A stretch of 64,000 nucleotides of DNA from Aporrectodea caliginosa (taxonomy: Eukaryota > Annelida > Clitellata > Crassiclitellata > Lumbricidae): assembly GCA_020284085.1 (NCBI GenBank), contig JACEVL010000034.1, forward strand, positions 1,087,501 to 1,151,500, written 5' to 3'. Made by a program: the position numbers and the translations under genes. Of this stretch, positions 1-11,890 are shown piece by piece; the first letter of the stretch is position 1, and each line of letters opens with the position of its first letter. The notes beneath the pieces were generated by a model. That model worked only from the letters and a program-made list of their open reading frames with translations. It was not told the origin of the DNA and searched no databases.

Positions 1-18
1 CTGCCTGCTATTTGCCAG

Positions 19-1207
19 CTGGTCAGACCCTCAAAGTGGAGGTGCTTTCAGGAAACAATGACACAAACTGGCAAATAATGGTGGGCTGTCATACTGACGA
101 CCTAAGTAAACTGGACAAATTAAGGAGATGGCCAAAGGTGAACAAGAAAGTCAGACTAGTTCAGAAAAGTCTTGAGCTATCGACGCCATTTGGAGGTCTG
201 ATTTATCTAATTAGCCCGGACAAACCCAACCTTAGCATAAGTGTGAAGCTGGAAAACGTCGTTGATTCTCCAAGGTTCAGACTTACGGAGGGTGAGAAAG
301 GAAAGAAGACATGGAACCAGAGCCGTCATTCTCCTGGACTGTGGGCTGACATCGAAGGAGAATTTCTGGGATTCACTTTGCCCGCTTCAAGTGTGAGGCA
401 AATGGAGTTTCATGCATTGACATCGGTGATGAAGACTTGGGATTCAGTTGTTCGTTTGTATCACGATCTTCGAGGAACAAATGTATCCCAGTTCCGACGA
501 ATGTGGATTGTGACAGATGAACAAACGGGCGGAGGATACATGCATTCAGGTTATCCGATAGTGACGCACTTGGATGTTGCAGACCCAAACAGAACGGGCT
601 TTCTTTTGAACGGTTCTGCTCTTCAGAAGGAGGGTAGATGGGGCGTGTTTCACGAAATCGGACACAACATGCAAAGACGAGAATGGACCTTTGAAGGAAC
701 TGGCGAAGTTACCGTGAACATCTTCACTTTGTGCGCTATGGATGAAATCTGTCAACTTAAGCCCTGGATCCACAAATGGCTTCAGGATAATTTGAAAAGC
801 ACGGAAGAGTTTTTGAAAAACGGAACCGATTTTGAGAAATGGAAAAGTTCTGCGGGTATCGGACTCTTTGTGTATGCTCAACTTGCACACGAATTTGGAT
901 GGGAAAGCTACAGAAAGGTGTTTCGCCGATACGAGGCGATGCCCAAGAACGATAAACCAAAGATTGATCAGGAGAAAATAGACAAATGGTTTTCCATATT
1001 CTCAGAAACTGTTGAAATGAATCTGGCTCCATTGGCCAGTTTCTGGAACATTCCACTTTCCGTTGAAGCAGTTGCCCACCTTCGAACTGCTTTTCCTGTT
1101 GGTTTCCTACCGGATGACGAAGTCACAAGATTCGTTCCAAAACGAGTTGACGATGCTCTCCGAAAGTTTCCAGGAACCGTTAGGAAAAGATATTCTTCAG
1201 CTGTAAC
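19..1207 (+). CDS. TCAF / peptidase M60-like protein, large internal exon (gene partial)
   Basis: The exon opens after an acceptor (tttgccag at 11-18) and stays open to a GTATGT donor at 1208, giving about 396 residues. The reading frame runs on into the intron to 1298, so the last ~30 residues of the open frame are not protein. The start matches the family's 'PAGQTLKVEV' strand. HEIGHN is encoded at about 651-668 and is followed by the downstream glutamates of the FEGTGE stretch, which is the HExxH...E zinc motif of M60 (enhancin-like) gluzincins. TCAF proteins (TRP channel-associated factors) carry this same domain in animals. Here the zinc ligands are intact, so a metallopeptidase active on glycoproteins is possible. 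The N-terminal exons lie off the window and no 3' exon was recognised. The family call is firm; the choice between TCAF and a secreted M60 peptidase is open. Confidence 0.8.
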
Positions 1208-3345
1208 GTATGTCCTAGTGAACCCACAAAAATCGTATATTACAAGCATCATATATACAATCTTATTTAAATATAGTCAAGGCATAACCTTGCATTAGTC
1301 GTTGTCATTATCAGCATCATCATCATTAATAACCATGGGCTCAGAGCCCGCAGGTGTCCGATGCCTTCTTTACAATTCTGTTCTGAGCCGCATGACCCAG
1401 TTTATTAGTTGCTTAGTCGTTATGATGTTATAATACCGTAGTGTAGGAGGTCAATTTTTCAATTAATTACTCTAGCCAGTATCGTGGCCAGCATTATAAT
1501 AGGGCATAATAAATTTGGATAGGATTCGGGGTTATTTTGAGATTCTGAACTAGCCTGATACGATGTGGTAAGTTGTCAATGGACAAGTTGAATATTAACG
1601 GTTGTAAACTGTCATCTGCTCGGTGAACGGCGAGTTGCCGCCTTCAAGCCAGAATGCATGGATTAGCTTCAGTTGTGTGGAGTAGGCCTAACTATCGTAG
1701 GTTTCGGTAGTCTTGCGAGGTTATGCGAAGAGTCAAACGTACCGGCTTCCTCTCCATGATGCTCCAACTGTGGCCGAAATCGCGAGTAAAGCTGACGACA
1801 GACTGTTCACTGTGATTAGAACTAACGACCATCATGCATGTTCTACGCCGGCTGTGACCTCGACCCCCGGGAGACTACATACACCCTCCGTCCTAGGCCT
1901 CACCAATTCTCAATTCCACCTAAGGACACCAAAAACTTTATTCCTAGGATGCTTTACAAGGGCATATATTAAACCTAAGACCCTTTGACAAATCAAATAA
2001 AAGCCAATAATATCCTGGAACAAACTCTAAACGGAATAGCCAATGCCTACACATTTTTTTCTTGTAATCGCATTGCATTCTGACAATGTGTTAACGAATA
2101 AACGAAGATTCTATTCTATTCTAGGTAGTTTCATCTTACTACTCCTGATCGCTCGACAAATTTTGGTAATATGATTCAAGGGAACGGTCAGAAACTAAAG
2201 AATCGTTAGGGATGTGTCCGTAGATATTATCCGTCAATGTAGAAGATACGAACGTTGCGAACTTTGACGATTACAGCGATCAAGACGTTTGTGATGGCCT
2301 GGGTTAACCATCAAATCCAGTAGTGAATCGCACGTTTGATTTATTCCTCTACTCTTACGCAGAACATTCTGTGGTTAAATGAATTTTTTATGGTGATTGC
2401 ATTGCAGTAAATCATCATGAAGTTCTAGTTGGAACGAAAGCTAGAATCGACGAACCGTTTAAGGAGAAACTTCGAACAGAGACGACAACAGCGACACTAA
2501 AGAATATGCGCTAACCAAGATGGATGCCGACATCTTTCAGCAGAAACTGTTCGTGACGCGCATGGGTGCACGAGTAATTGTAATTGTAACTGAATATTTA
2601 GGCCTATACAGCGCCGCTCAAAAATCAGCAGCGCTCTCGACCTGCGTCATTGCCTGCGTCAGCGAACAGCAAAGTCTTAAGGCGTCTCCGGAACTGAGAA
2701 GGTGAGAGGGCTGCTTGTAACTCAAGGCGAAGAGACTGGGGAAGAGACCTCCAAAGCTGATGGGCCAACACTGGCAAAGCACCTATAGAGTTTGCCGTAA
2801 ACATTTTTTTTCAGTGTTGTTGGGGAGGAATGATTAGGTCTGTAATGAAATATAAATATAAATCAAACGAAGATGGTGGCTCTAGTTCAGGCTATTAGAC
2901 AATACTAACGAATTACTGATCTTATATGAGTGTATAACATATGATCTAATAAGATATACCATAATTATTATGGTATACCTATGACATTACTATATAAACT
3001 GAACTCTCTAGAATATAATCATATTAATATACCTCAAGATTGTTGTGAACGTGTTTTCTGTGAATGCAACTGTAGGTTGTTATAATTTGACGTTTCCTGT
3101 GTTTAAAAGTTTCAACCGATGACATATTCTGACAGCATAACCAACATGATGTCATGTTGTGGGGAAAATATTTTTGAGTCCAAAGAGTCATGGGGTAAAA
3201 ATTTACTCCTTTTGGTCTTGGACGTCGTTATTTTTTCGCACATAGGGAAAGCATATTTTTGAAATAATTATCTGAGCTCAGTAGTAACATAAAATCAGAA
3301 ATAAAGTGTTGAACCTACCAAATTAAGTTTGAATAATTGTGGTGA
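1208..3345. other. non-coding stretch, probable intron or intergenic DNA
   Basis: No recognisable exon. It holds a likely retroposon tail near 2090-2124, TAGGCCTA motifs at 1683 and 2599, and a short near-perfect palindrome around 2954-2976 (ATACCATAATTATTATGGTAT type). The open frames here are short and have no recognisable family. Confidence 0.5.
2085..2124 (+). repeat. retroposon 3' end with TTCTA repeat tail
   Basis: The sequence 'aacgaataaacgaag' is followed by tandem attcta units. This is the usual look of a LINE or SINE 3' end with an A/T-rich short-repeat tail. The body upstream (about 1700-2085) is not recognisable. Confidence 0.4.
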
Positions 3346-3349
3346 GTTT

Positions 3350-3835
3350 ACTTTCCAATACAGCGGCAAATACGGCTGCCAAAATACAGAAATATGCATA
3401 TCCCAGCTCATAGGCAAGCTAGAATTACAAACGAAGTGTTCAAGGTCAGGGATTTGATCTATCGTAGCCGCAATAGTGTGTTACTTTCCATGATGGCGGC
3501 CAATATGGCCGCCTAAATACAAAACTATGTGCATCTCAGCTCATAGGTAAGATACATTAACAAATGAAGCGTCGAACTTAAGATATTCAAGGCTAAGGAA
3601 TTGATTACTCGTAGTGGCAATAGTGTGAGTGTGAGTGCTACTTTCCAAGATGGCGTTCAATATGGCCGCCAAAACTAAAAAAATTGTATATCTCAGCTCA
3701 TATTTGGCTTTTGGCGGCCAATATGGCCGCCATCTTGGATAGTAACGTTCCCATACTATTGCCACTACGAGAAATCGATTTGTTGACCGTGAATGTATTA
3801 AATTCGACACTTTATTTGTTAGGTAAGATTCAAAA
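3350..3835. repeat. GGCCGCC-containing repeat array with inverted last unit
   Basis: Three direct copies of a unit of about 150 bp each contain 'actttccaagatggcg', 'aatatggccgcc' and 'atctcagctcatag'. A fourth copy after 3705 is in reverse orientation (ggcggccaatatggccgccatcttgga). The third and fourth copies form a hairpin with arms of about 130 bp. Confidence 0.7.
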
Positions 3836-3866
3836 TTAAAGGAGTTCCACTGGGTTTACAATGGTT

Positions 3867-4383
3867 CAGTGCATATTTTAACAGTTTAACTACTGGGACA
3901 AATGTCCCAGTAGTTTTAGGATATGTCCCAGTAGTTTTAGGATATGTCCCAGTAGTTTTGGTGATTTGTCCTAGGTTAATACTCTAATTTCCTAACATTG
4001 GAATTACAGTAGGAGACTTTGTCCCACTAGTCAGTGGCATAATAAATGGGGGGTTATTGTGTCTATGTACCCGTAGAGTCTGGGTGGATGGAGGGGGAAG
4101 TTTTTTGGTGGAAAACACTCGTTACTACCCCCCCTCGAAAAATTTCTGGAAAACCTCGTTACTACCCTGTTGAATGATAGTTACTAAACTAATATATAAT
4201 TGTACTTCTCTGAAAAAATGAAAAAAGGGGCGAAAAGCAACACACACAAAAAAGTCATCAGAAATTTTGGTGGATGTAATGAAGACAATTTTCCGCCGGA
4301 CTGCTGTCCACAGGCGCAACAACACGAACCCTACTACTTACGCCAATGGTCCCAGTAGTCGAAATCCGTTAAAATATGCACTG
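3867..4383. mobile_element. hAT-type MITE with 8-bp target-site duplication
   Basis: The 517-bp element starts CAGTGCATATTTTAAC and ends with its inverse, GTTAAAATATGCACTG. The terminal inverted repeats extend inward to ACTACTGGGAC. It is flanked by the direct repeat CAATGGTT (3859-3866 and 4384-4391). The 8-bp duplication and CAGTG ends fit the hAT superfamily. Just inside the left end are three copies of a ~22-bp unit (gtcccagtagttttaggata) and a 26-bp palindrome at about 3892-3917. No transposase frame is present. Confidence 0.8.
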
Positions 4384-4544
4384 CAATGGTTTGTGACTTT
4401 TCGACCGTAAATTTAGATTTACGTTGAGTCAGACATTTTCGTCTAGCCATTTAAAATTCAATAGTCACGTCTTATTGTTGATCAGCATTTTCGGTGTTGT
4501 CAGCTGTTTCTTATTTACCACTTCATTTCAAACTAATTTCATTT

Positions 4545-4850
4545 AACCGATGTGTTGAAAGCAACTCTGCCAGACAAAGTCGTTCAACGAAGACTCCGAT
4601 GGTTTTGAGATGTAGGCCTAGAGAGAATGTCAGCTGACAGATTCCAACGCAATGCACTTCACTCAAGATTTGGAGGAAGCAGAAACAAAAGCAGACCAAG
4701 ACAACGATGGATAGACAATATAAATGAGAACCTAACATCACTTTGACTAACACTGAGGGGAACAATGGACTTGACAAGTGACTGAGAACAATGGAGGCTA
4801 TTTATTTGTACCCATCGCCGCCATATGGCTGGCGTCAGGAGCTGATGATG
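4545..4850 (+). pseudogene. RTE-like LINE reverse-transcriptase C-terminal relic
   Basis: With frameshifts and internal stops, the plus strand reads RLRWF..(stop)DV, then RMSADRFQRNALHSRF, SRPRQRWIDNI and EQWRLFICTHRR. This is the familiar 'RLRWFGHV-RM...GRPRKRWIDNI' C-terminus of RTE-type and related LINE ORFs. It ends in a short GAT repeat, as expected for a 3' end. It is inactive. Confidence 0.75.
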
Positions 4851-4985
4851 ATGATGAACCTAATATTAAATGGTGAAAAGGTACTAAAACCGATAATCTG
4901 CCCAGCTGCAGTGTTCAAAACGTCGGACGTTTAATGCAACATCCAGACAATTATTCCGCAAAACGCTAGTCGAAATTCGTAATTT

Positions 4986-5255
4986 GATTAATATTGAATT
5001 TGAAGAAATCGCTAACAACCGTATAATATTTCGCTTTCTCGAACAGCATGCACATTGATTGAATCTTGATAAACTTTCACTGATCCCCGATTAACATCTG
5101 ATAATTCGTCACCATTATTAATATTGAATTTATAGTAGGCTAATCACTAACAACCGTATAATTTTTCGTTTTTCTGAACAGCATGTAGGCTACATCGATT
5201 GCATCCTGATAAACTATCATGGATCCCTAATTAACATTTGATAATTCGTTATCTG
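4986..5255. repeat. tandem duplication, unit about 130 bp
   Basis: Two diverged copies share 'ttaatattgaattt', 'ctaacaaccgtataat', 'tgaacagcatg', 'cctgataaact' and 'gataattcgt'. The second copy contains two TAGGCTA insertions (5136 and 5185) that the first lacks. Confidence 0.75.
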
Positions 5256-5945
5256 TGTTTGAGCCACGTGTTCGATCTGGCCATCTCTCTTATAAAACAG
5301 ACTTCCCTCAGGCTACGTTGCGTAAAACGAGCTCGACTACTACGTTAAATCTACAGTAATCTAGCGTTAAAGTATTCTTGTTTAAAATATCGAGGCGACA
5401 TAGTACGTGTAACATCCTCAATAGAAAAACGTCTACTTCCGTGAGAAGGGCTTCAGTTGGTAATTTCAGTCATTTTACAATTTCATTAAAAAAATTACAA
5501 GTTAGTCCGAAGCATTCCATTTATTAAAAAAAATTATTTGCGCATTTTAAAACGGCCTTTTTACTTGCATAGCATATCGTCCGCCCTCATCATCAATGGC
5601 GTTCTCCTCTCCTTAAGTGATGTCAGTCGTCTGGATCCTGGACTCTTTTTCAGGGTGGGTGCAGCCTATTGTGCTAGCACAAGACTGCATCTGTTACCTG
5701 GACCGAACTATGTCTAGGCATCCCGACCCCCGTCTCTTCCAGTTCATCAGAGGACCGATCACCGATGTGGCTCCCCTCGTAGAATCACTTGTGATCCTGA
5801 TTCTGTCTCTAAAATACTGAAATAAGAATCATAGGCCTACTAGTCGCACCCGAAGAAGTGCCAAAATGGGTATGTGTGGAATCGCATGGTGAAAACCGCA
5901 ACAACCCGCAAAGTGGTATTCCATTGATGACGATGCTAAAAATGA
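5256..5945. other. non-coding stretch
   Basis: No gene recognised. It contains 'ctcttataaaacagac' near 5289, which resembles a TATA element but has no gene assigned to it, and short open frames with no family resemblance. Confidence 0.4.
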
Positions 5946-5947
5946 TT

Positions 5948-6050
5948 ATGATGGTGGTGGTGGTGGTGGTGGCGGTGGTGGTGGCGGTGGTGGTGGCGGT
6001 GGCGGCGGCGGTGGTGGTGGCGGTGGCGATGGTGGTGAAGGTGGTGTATT
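5948..6050. repeat. GGT/GGC trinucleotide repeat
   Basis: Imperfect (GGT)n with GGC variants. The tract and the following 'gtgtattggtggctgt' recur at 13195-13255, so this is close to the left edge of the serpin segmental duplication. Confidence 0.85.
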
Positions 6051-6065
6051 GGTGGCTGTAATCTA

Positions 6066-6172
6066 TTTCAGCCATTAAACCTCACTCATCTCATCCCCGG
6101 GTGGCACGAAAGCCAAAGTACCTGCCTTCAGGCAGAGAACTCATCATCACCAAAGCGTCACAAGTAGGGCGA
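6066..6172 (+). mobile_element. truncated tRNA-type SINE, 3' part
   Basis: 'ctcactcatctcatcccc', 'gggtggcacgaaagccaaag' and 'agaactcatcatca' match the 3' halves of the fuller SINE copies at 13720-13950 and 57095-57310. The tRNA-like head is missing here. Confidence 0.7.
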
Positions 6173-6399
6173 ACCGTTCAGAAGCGCATCCAGTGCGCGA
6201 GACCCAGAGAGAAGAAGCAGGCTATCAGAAAGGCAATCCAAAGAGAGGAACCAATTGAAGCAAAGGATATAGATTGAGCCAAAGCTGTTCAATTACGGGG
6301 AACCAGAAGATCGAGTCTATTAATTTTGAGGAGCGAATTGGACGGTGTGACGAAGCTGAGTGAGTCTGGCGCATTAGGCCTACGTCAACTAGATATTTG

Positions 6400-6631
6400 G
6401 AGGTACGTCATGCTGGGCTTGAAGATCAGAATGTGGATTTTGAATTGAATGCGAGCGGGGAGAGGAAGCCCCAGCCCAACCATGGCAAGTAAGAATAGAC
6501 TTAAGCACCTTGTGAAACGCAGTTGTTGTGGACCGTGGCAGCAAGCGCATCTCCAAAGGGAGATCGTTCCACATGGAAGGTTTAAATATTTTGTTGGATT
6601 TTTTCGAGTAGTCTATTGCAAGGGAGTCCAT
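6400..6631 (-). pseudogene. CR1/L2-type LINE ORF C-terminus relic
   Basis: The minus strand encodes SMWNDLPLEMRLLPRSTTTA followed by FHKVLKSIL. This is the 'WNxLPxxxR...sFkkxLKxxL' end of CR1/L2 reverse-transcriptase proteins. It lies inside the duplicated serpin segment and recurs at 14285-14440. Confidence 0.65.
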
Positions 6632-6823
6632 TAATGCAGAGCCTCTCTAGTTCACACGGATTCTTACCTTGAAACAACTTGAATAGCCTAATATCTTAGC
6701 TGTACAATTAGCAGTTACGATGTGAAACAAATAAAATCCTCACAAAATTAATTATAAGATTGGAATATTAGCGTCGGACGGTAATTAATCTTTGTTTTCA
6801 TTTTGCAACTTTTGTTCAGAAAA

Positions 6824-8005
6824 ATGACCAGCATTTGGTTCCTCTTAGCGACTGTTAGTCTCTTTTGGACCACAGTCAATTCCCAGGATATGTCACAACA
6901 GTCCAAAGATATCTACAACCGTCAACTGAAGGCTGTTTCGGACATTTTGTGGAAGACATTTGCCAATGAAATAAGTTACGGCGACAACGCTCTGCTCTTT
7001 ACTGTTCCATCCATGATGGACGTAATTTATGTCATCTACAAGTCAATGGACGAAGCATCTAAGCGAGAAGTCAGAAGAGTACTGCCTCTACTTGAGGCTA
7101 GTGAATCAAGTCTTACAGCAGCTACTGCTTACGAATTGACCGGTAAGTTATCATATGATGTTAGATTGAAGACGATTTTCTACGGAAATGCGGAAGCAGT
7201 GTCCAGAAGAATGTCCTATCTTTTTGAGTTCGCTACACTTGTACTTCCAACTAGCGGTTTCGATCCAGCTGTGAGATATAACGATGAGCTACCGTACGTT
7301 TCTGGCGTCTCCTGTTTAGGGAGATATTGTCCTATTCGGCAGATTCTGTCCAGTCAGCCACCTTTCGCGTTCGTCACGTTGGCCAATTTGTACATAAAAT
7401 CTCTTGCGGGATTCCAGTGGCTTGCTGAAATCAGTTTTGCCCGCTCGGAAACATCAACATCACGTGCTATCGCCATGAGAGGTAACACAAAATACGACTA
7501 CGCGGAATTCAGATATCCAATGCTAAACGGCTGCACTGGTAGAGTCCTTCGTTTCCCCTATGGGTGGAATCTCAACCTGTATTTTGTTATTCCATCGACC
7601 GAGATGATGTGCAGTTCATCGAAAGACTTATGGATGAATGTTCAGAATGTGAGTTTCACTAGTCTGCCATTTATTCGTCAAACCATGTTTGTGAGCATTC
7701 CGTATTTCGTGGCTTCTGCGAATAACGACTTGAAGTTGAGGCTTAGAGGAACGCCCTTTGCACAGGCCTTCGATCAAGCATCGTCTATAATGTACAATGC
7801 GTTGGCCTTCCAAACAGCGGAAGTCATCTTCAGTCCTTATGACGTTCAGTTTACTCAGAACCCACCAATGCCCCCTACCAGCGGAGGAATTCCAACTTTT
7901 CTCGCCGAACGCCCATTTTTCTTCGCTCTCTATGATTATTTGAGCCCCCAGCCGATTGTTGCTGGCCTCATCAACAATCCGTGGTGTGGCTATAGTTGCG
8001 GCTAA
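6824..8005 (+). CDS. secreted serpin-like protein A
   Basis: The 393-residue protein has a signal peptide (MTSIWFLLATVSLFWTTVNS) and then a serpin fold. Serpin landmarks are AFVTLANLYIKSLAGFQW (strand 3A region), RFPYGWNLNLYFVIPS (the 'LPYxxxxLSMLIILP' segment), VSIPYFVASANNDLKLRLRG (the 'PKF..y.DL...L..LG' segment) and the C-terminal RPFFFALYD...PIVAGLINNPW. The reactive-loop hinge does not have the usual run of small residues; it reads SPYDVQFTQNPPMPPTSGG, so inhibition of proteases is unlikely by family rules. Six or more cysteines, including SCLGRYC and the terminal WCGYSCG, suggest disulfides. The ATG at 6824 is preferred because both paralogues have an acceptor-like ttcag just before AAAAATGACC, implying an intron in the 5' leader. 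The coding region is a single exon. Confidence 0.85.
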   Translation: MTSIWFLLATVSLFWTTVNSQDMSQQSKDIYNRQLKAVSDILWKTFANEISYGDNALLFTVPSMMDVIYVIYKSMDEASKREVRRVLPLLEASESSLTAATAYELTGKLSYDVRLKTIFYGNAEAVSRRMSYLFEFATLVLPTSGFDPAVRYNDELPYVSGVSCLGRYCPIRQILSSQPPFAFVTLANLYIKSLAGFQWLAEISFARSETSTSRAIAMRGNTKYDYAEFRYPMLNGCTGRVLRFPYGWNLNLYFVIPSTEMMCSSSKDLWMNVQNVSFTSLPFIRQTMFVSIPYFVASANNDLKLRLRGTPFAQAFDQASSIMYNALAFQTAEVIFSPYDVQFTQNPPMPPTSGGIPTFLAERPFFFALYDYLSPQPIVAGLINNPWCGYSCG

Positions 8006-8159
8006 AAGAAATAGTACGTGAGTTCTATCTGATGCCCCTGAAAATGCTCACATAATATTAGTAGCCAAGTTCTAAAGTGATGCCCTGAATTTCAGACGAG
8101 GATGCTGAAGGACTACCGGTGTTGGAGAACTCTAATTGAAGACGAACTAAGTCTTATTT

Positions 8160-8570
8160 AATTAGTTCACTTTTAAAATTAATTTTAACCACCTGTTGGA
8201 CAATAAATAAACTCTCAATGGCACATGTTGAAGAACTATCGGTGTTGGACAACTTTAATTTTAGACGATCTAAGTCTTATTTAATTAGTTCACCTTTTTA
8301 ATTAATGGCACATGTTGAAGAACTTTCGGTGTTGGAGAACTTTAATTTAAGATGATCGAAGTCTTATTTAATTATTTCACAATGTCATAAATTTTAACCA
8401 CCTGCTGGATAATAAATAAACTCTTAATGGCACATGTTGAAGAACTTCTGGTGTTGCAGAACTTTATTTTACGACGATATAATCATATAAGTCTTATTTA
8501 ATTGTTTCACCTTTTAATTAATTTTAACCACCTGTTGGATAATAAAAAAACTCTCATTGATACATTTAAA
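8160..8570 (+). repeat. satellite downstream of serpin A
   Basis: Units begin 'aatggcacatgttgaagaac' at about 8219, 8307 and 8429 (spacings of about 88 and 122 bp). Each holds 'cggtgttgga', 'aagtcttatttaatta' and 'aaccacctgttggacaataa'. The AATAAA strings inside could serve as polyadenylation signals for the serpin transcript. Confidence 0.85.
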
Positions 8571-8689
8571 GGCGATATTCCTCGGACTGAGCAGGGATGT
8601 CTATATTCAATGCTATCTAATGTGATCTACTGACTTCTATTATAGCGCCTTTCTCGAAGTGCACATAGGTCCACCGATGGTCGCTTCAT

Positions 8690-9115
8690 ATGAAAAAACC
8701 TGGTAAATATCTGATGGTAAGAGGCACCAAAGGGAAATATCTGAAGGGTAGGATGAACCAAAGGTAAAATTTATATTTAAATTTATATTTATTTTCTGAT
8801 GGGTAGCAGAAACCATGGGTAAATATCTGAAAGGGGAAAAGGAACCATAGCTGAATGTTGGATAAGAGGAACCAAAGATATATATCTAGAGGAATTCAAG
8901 GTAAATATCTGTCAGAGGAATTCAAGGTAAATATCTGATTGTAAATATCTGAAGGTAAATATCTATTATGTCAGGGGAATTCAATGTAAATATCTGATTG
9001 ATAAGAGGAACCAAAGATAAATATCAAGTGATTAAGCGGAACCACAAATACTATCTGACGGATTAGAGGAACCCAAGATAAATATCTTAAGTGTAAGAGG
9101 AACAAAAGATAAATA
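8690..9115 (+). repeat. degenerate 'ggtaaatatctg' minisatellite
   Basis: Irregular units of about 20-35 bp of the type 'aagaggaaccaaagataaatatctga'. The same array follows serpin B. Confidence 0.8.
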
Positions 9116-9484
9116 TTGGCTCAAGTGAGTATGTTGGCTGGCTGGCACTTCAAGTATTTTCGCTTAGGACACTGTAGTAGAATTCTCTATATGATTATCA
9201 AATCGATTCGAGTTTCAGATGCTTCACCATTTCCTGCGCATTTACAAAAGATTTCCCTCGGACTGTTTTTTTTGGGGTTCGCTGAATATGACTCACCACA
9301 AAATTTAATATCGAAGCACCACCGAAAGCAATGTAAGTGTCACCATTATGTCCCCGGAGATATTTAATGCGCGCTATAGAAATTCTCATGCAAAAATACA
9401 AATGGAGAAGTGGCGTGTTCGGACGGTGCGCAGAGGAAGAAAAGTATCGATGAGACCAGACATCGCGGTCTCGTAGGAGCTGAA

Positions 9485-9980
<496 letters not shown>

Positions 9981-9984
9981 ATAA

Positions 9985-10200
9985 AAAATAATGACAGGCA
10001 GTATTTTTATTTTTTCTGAAATGAACACGATGACAGGCAAAATTATTATTTTTCTTAAATATAAATGATGAAAGGGAGCATTTTTAGTTTTCTGAATTAA
10101 AAATGGTGAAAGACAGCATTTTTATCTTTCTGAGTTAAAAGTGAAGAAACACAGCATTTTACTTTTTTCGAATTAAAAATGATGACAGGCACATCTCATT
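9985..10200 (+). repeat. degenerate ~43-bp tandem repeat
   Basis: About five units of 'tgatgacaggcagcattttt..tttctgaattaaaaa'. Confidence 0.7.
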
Positions 10201-10299
10201 CAGACTTTGCTGCCTGTCATGATATTCTTGCAAAAAATTACCTTACAGGAATTTCTATGCGTGCAATAAAAATACAATCGACCGTCATATACTTACTTA

Positions 10300-10830
10300 C
10301 TTACTCCTCTACCAAAGAAACCTGGCCTAGACCTCGAAGATGTGAAGAGCTATCGGCCAATCTCCAACGTGTCCGTTCTTTCTAAAATCCTGGAAAGGGT
10401 TGTATTACTTGTATTCTAGCAACTTGTCAACTATCTCAACATCAACAAGTTGTTTCCAGTTGCCTACCGTGCTTTCCACTCTACTGAGACGGTCCTCGCA
10501 GATGTTCTGTCCGACATTCTTCTGGCGATCGACTCTGGAAACTTCTCTCTTCTTTCACTCCTGGATCTGTCTGCCGCATTCGACACGGTCGATCATGACA
10601 TTCTCCTCCAGCGAATGCATCTATCTTTTGGCATGTCATTAGACCTGGGAGTCGAGTGGATGACGTCCTAGTCTGACTGGCAGACAGCAATGCGTCCGCC
10701 ATGCCGGCTCCTCTTCCACAGCGACTAGGGGTTAACATTTGCGCTGACAGTAGACAGTTTTGTGTATCGTCCTAGAAGTAGCTTGCTAGCTACGCTATAT
10801 AAATCGTCGAAATTACAATTACAATTACAA
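10300..10830 (+). pseudogene. CR1/L2 LINE reverse transcriptase, N-terminal half plus 3' end
   Basis: Frameshifted reading gives LPKKPGLDLEDVKSYRPISN, VSVLSKILERVV, AYRAFHSTETVLADVLSDIL and DLSAAFDTVDHDILLQRM, which are RT blocks up to the first catalytic aspartate region. The copy then jumps, near 10735, to the LINE 3' end 'tgtatcgtcctagaagtagc' and 'gctatataaatcgtcgaaat', with an ATTAC tail at about 10810-10830. The RT second half is missing here and is found at 11125-11815. Confidence 0.85.
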
Positions 10831-11125
10831 AAACAAACGATAGGCAGCAGGAACGTTTAACGAATCGGCAATCGCGTGTTATGCGATACCATTACAAATG
10901 ATGACATTCATATGTCTGTGTGTTCTTTTATTTCTGTAACAAAACAGGCGAAATGCTGTAGGTGAACAGTAACAGTTGTCAGTATGACTAGGCCTACTTG
11001 AAATAATTTTAACTACATATAATTACACATAAGTTGCGTACTTGTCAGCCTATTTTTAGTAAACGAAAATTGAATGCTTGACTTATGGTTTGGTCTGTTA
11101 GTATATGTATTTATATAACATTCGT
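10741..11125 (+). repeat. direct repeat copy 1: LINE 3' end plus flank
   Basis: Matches 11811-12195 nearly base for base ('caaacgataggcagcaggaa', 'gcgataccatt', 'cagtatgactaggcctactt', 'cgaaaattgaatgcttga'). Confidence 0.9.
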
Positions 11126-11890
11126 CCCTACCCCTTATGGTCTCTGTCCTTGGTCCGCTCTTGTATATCATCTATACCTCTGGGCTTTCCACACTTCTGG
11201 CAGAGAGTCGGGCCCAGGGCCAGCTTTACGCAGATGATATACAGTCATATATTCACTGCCGACCTGCCGATGCTGCTTTGGCTGTCGGGGAAATGGGTCG
11301 TGTCCTGGTCAGATTAGAAACATGGATGTCATCTAATCGCTTACGTCTGAATGCTGCTAAGACTAAATTCATGTGGCTGGGAACTAGGCAGCAGCTAGCC
11401 AAGCTTAACTTGGAAGACCTGGCTTTGAAATTTCCTACCTACAACTTTTCAGCTACAGCCCGTGACCTCGGTATCCTGTTGGATCAGGAGCTTACCTTTG
11501 CGCCACATCTGCATCGCCTTAGTCGTGATTGCTATTACCAGCTGCGTCAGCTCCGTACTGTTGCACGTTCGCTTACAGCGAATGCTGCAACCACTCTTGT
11601 TCATGCCTTCATTACGGCGCGTCTTGATCACTGCTTAACTCTCTATTCTGGTCTGCCTGTCTAGCCGGTTGTCTTGCCTTGATCGTGTACAAGCGAGCTG
11701 CAGCGCGACTCATGGGGCCAATTGGCTACCAAAAATTTGATCATGTCACCAGGTATATGTTGGAAGTTCTGCATTGGCTTCCTGTCCGACAGCGCATCGA
11801 ATATAGAGTTGTCTCTGACAGTAGGTTTTGTGTATCGTCCTAGAAGTAGCTTTGCTACGCTATATAAATCGTCGAAATTACAATTACAAT
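11125..11890 (+). pseudogene. CR1/L2 LINE reverse transcriptase, C-terminal half
   Basis: Starts abruptly at SVLGPLLYIIYTSGL, includes the catalytic box QLYADDIQSY and continues through RLNAAKTKFMWLG to LDHCLTLYSGLPV. With a frameshift it then reads RAAARLMGPIGYQKFDHVTR and LEVLHWLPVRQRIEYRVV. It ends in the same 'cgctatataaatcgtcg' tail. Together with 10300-10735 it makes one LINE. Confidence 0.9.

Larger units (their letters stand above)
5990..9410 (+). repeat. segmental duplication, copy 1 (carries serpin A)
   Basis: Long homology with 13195-18330: the GGT tract, LINE relic, serpin coding exon, 3' satellite, 'ggtaaatatctg' repeats and the final 'attctcatgcaaa' block occur in the same order. 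Copy 1 lacks about 600 bp present in copy 2 before the SINE tail and lacks the 750-bp insertion at 14547-15296. Confidence 0.85.

Noticed and set aside
2520..2705. 61-codon frame on the plus strand
   Set aside because: No domain, no splice signals of note and flanking repeat-like DNA. Consistent with chance.
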